Positions 7,096 through 7,424 of a DNA stretch of 7,424 nucleotides are shown in pieces. Location of the stretch: positions 1 through 7,424 of the forward strand of contig DIUI01000092.1 in NCBI GenBank assembly GCA_002428215.1, in the 5' to 3' direction. Position 1 is the stretch's first letter; each line of letters begins with the position of its first letter. A program made the position numbers and the translations under genes. The notes under the pieces were generated by a model, which saw nothing but the letters and a program-made list of their open reading frames with translations, was not told the DNA's origin and searched no databases. Origin of the DNA: Prolixibacteraceae bacterium UBA6162. GTDB taxonomy: Bacteria > Bacteroidota > Bacteroidia > Bacteroidales > Prolixibacteraceae.

Positions 7096-7424
7096 ATGAA
7101 AAAATTTTATTTCTCTCTATTGATGTTGTTTGTTGCTTCAGCAGCTTATGCGCAAAGGCCGCTTAGCGTTGGAGATAAAGCACCAATGTTTGGGGTCCCT
7201 GCCGATAATGACCAGCTCTGGAAGTTGGCTGATTATGTAGGCAAGAAAAATATCGTGATCTTTTTTTACCCGGCAGCCATGACAGGTGGATGCACCGCAC
7301 AGGCTTGCAGTTACCGCGACGAATTGGCCGGTATAGAAGCACACGATGCAATTGTATTGGGAATTAGTGGCGACGACGTTGCTGCGCTGAAGGTTTTTAA
7401 AAAGGCCCATCAGCTCAATTACCC
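7096..7424 (+). CDS. Secreted PrxQ/Bcp-type peroxiredoxin, 3' part missing
   Basis: I translated this frame by hand; it is open to the window edge, giving 109 residues of a thioredoxin-fold peroxidase predicted to reduce H2O2 or organic peroxides. Residues 1-19 form a signal peptide with a likely cut at AYA-Q, so it should act in the periplasm, unlike the usual cytoplasmic Bcp. The active site Y58-P59-A-A-M-T63-G-G-C66 fits the PxxxTxxC peroxiredoxin signature: C66 is the peroxidatic cysteine, and C71 five residues later is the expected PrxQ-type resolving cysteine. Residues 23-35 (LSVGDKAPMFGVP) are the usual AhpC/TSA-type opening. The common PrxQ TPGC is TGGC here. About 50-60 residues, including the conserved late arginine, should lie beyond the edge. 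The gene diverges from the 6012-6881 gene. Confidence 0.92.
   Translation, partial: MKKFYFSLLMLFVASAAYAQRPLSVGDKAPMFGVPADNDQLWKLADYVGKKNIVIFFYPAAMTGGCTAQACSYRDELAGIEAHDAIVLGISGDDVAALKVFKKAHQLNY

Noticed and set aside
7138..7410. A 90-codon minus-strand frame
   Set aside because: It is antisense to the peroxiredoxin gene, whose plus frame has a signal peptide and the PxxxTxxC active site.

Overview
The window looks like chromosomal DNA of a Bacteroidota (Bacteroidetes) bacterium, probably a Bacteroidales/Marinilabiliales-type lineage. The reasons are: MutS opens with the residues typical of that phylum (ETPLMKQYY...[19 protein letters not shown]); several genes carry the phylum's characteristic -7 promoter box TAnnTTTG with a TTG/TTTG element about 19-21 bp upstream; Shine-Dalgarno sequences are weak or absent; the tRNA genes do not encode CCA; and a Cys-type sulfatase lipoprotein is present. 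The genus cannot be told from the sequence alone.

Layout from left to right. Positions 1-1088 (minus) hold the N-terminal 362 residues of a lipoprotein sulfatase that runs off the left edge. Upstream of it, also on minus, is a guanine deaminase (guaD, 1170-1643). A gap of about 390 bp without a convincing gene (1644-2036) follows; it contains several inverted repeats and a well-formed plus-strand promoter. That promoter serves a secreted endonuclease/exonuclease/phosphatase-family hydrolase (2037-2816, plus). This gene converges on a minus-strand block that reads mutS (5931-3313), tRNA-Gly(GCC), tRNA-Leu(UAA). The tRNAs have their own promoter just after mutS. One intrinsic terminator lies between the two tRNAs and another follows tRNA-Leu. 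Upstream of mutS on minus is a signal-peptide-bearing predicted membrane/barrel protein (6012-6881). Its promoter is overlain by a 9-bp perfect inverted repeat that looks like an operator. At the right edge the first 109 residues of a secreted PrxQ/Bcp-type peroxiredoxin (7096 onward, plus) diverge from it.

Functionally this is mostly housekeeping: mismatch repair, two tRNAs, purine salvage/catabolism and peroxide defence. It is mixed with envelope or secreted hydrolases (sulfatase, EEP hydrolase, barrel protein) of the kind common in glycan-degrading Bacteroidota. I see no phage, transposon, CRISPR array or clear defence system. The most unusual signals are regulatory: the operator-like repeat at 6943-6971, the terminator sandwiched between two tRNA genes, a mutS promoter so close to the start codon that the mRNA would be nearly leaderless, and the hairpin-rich stretch at 1724-1860.
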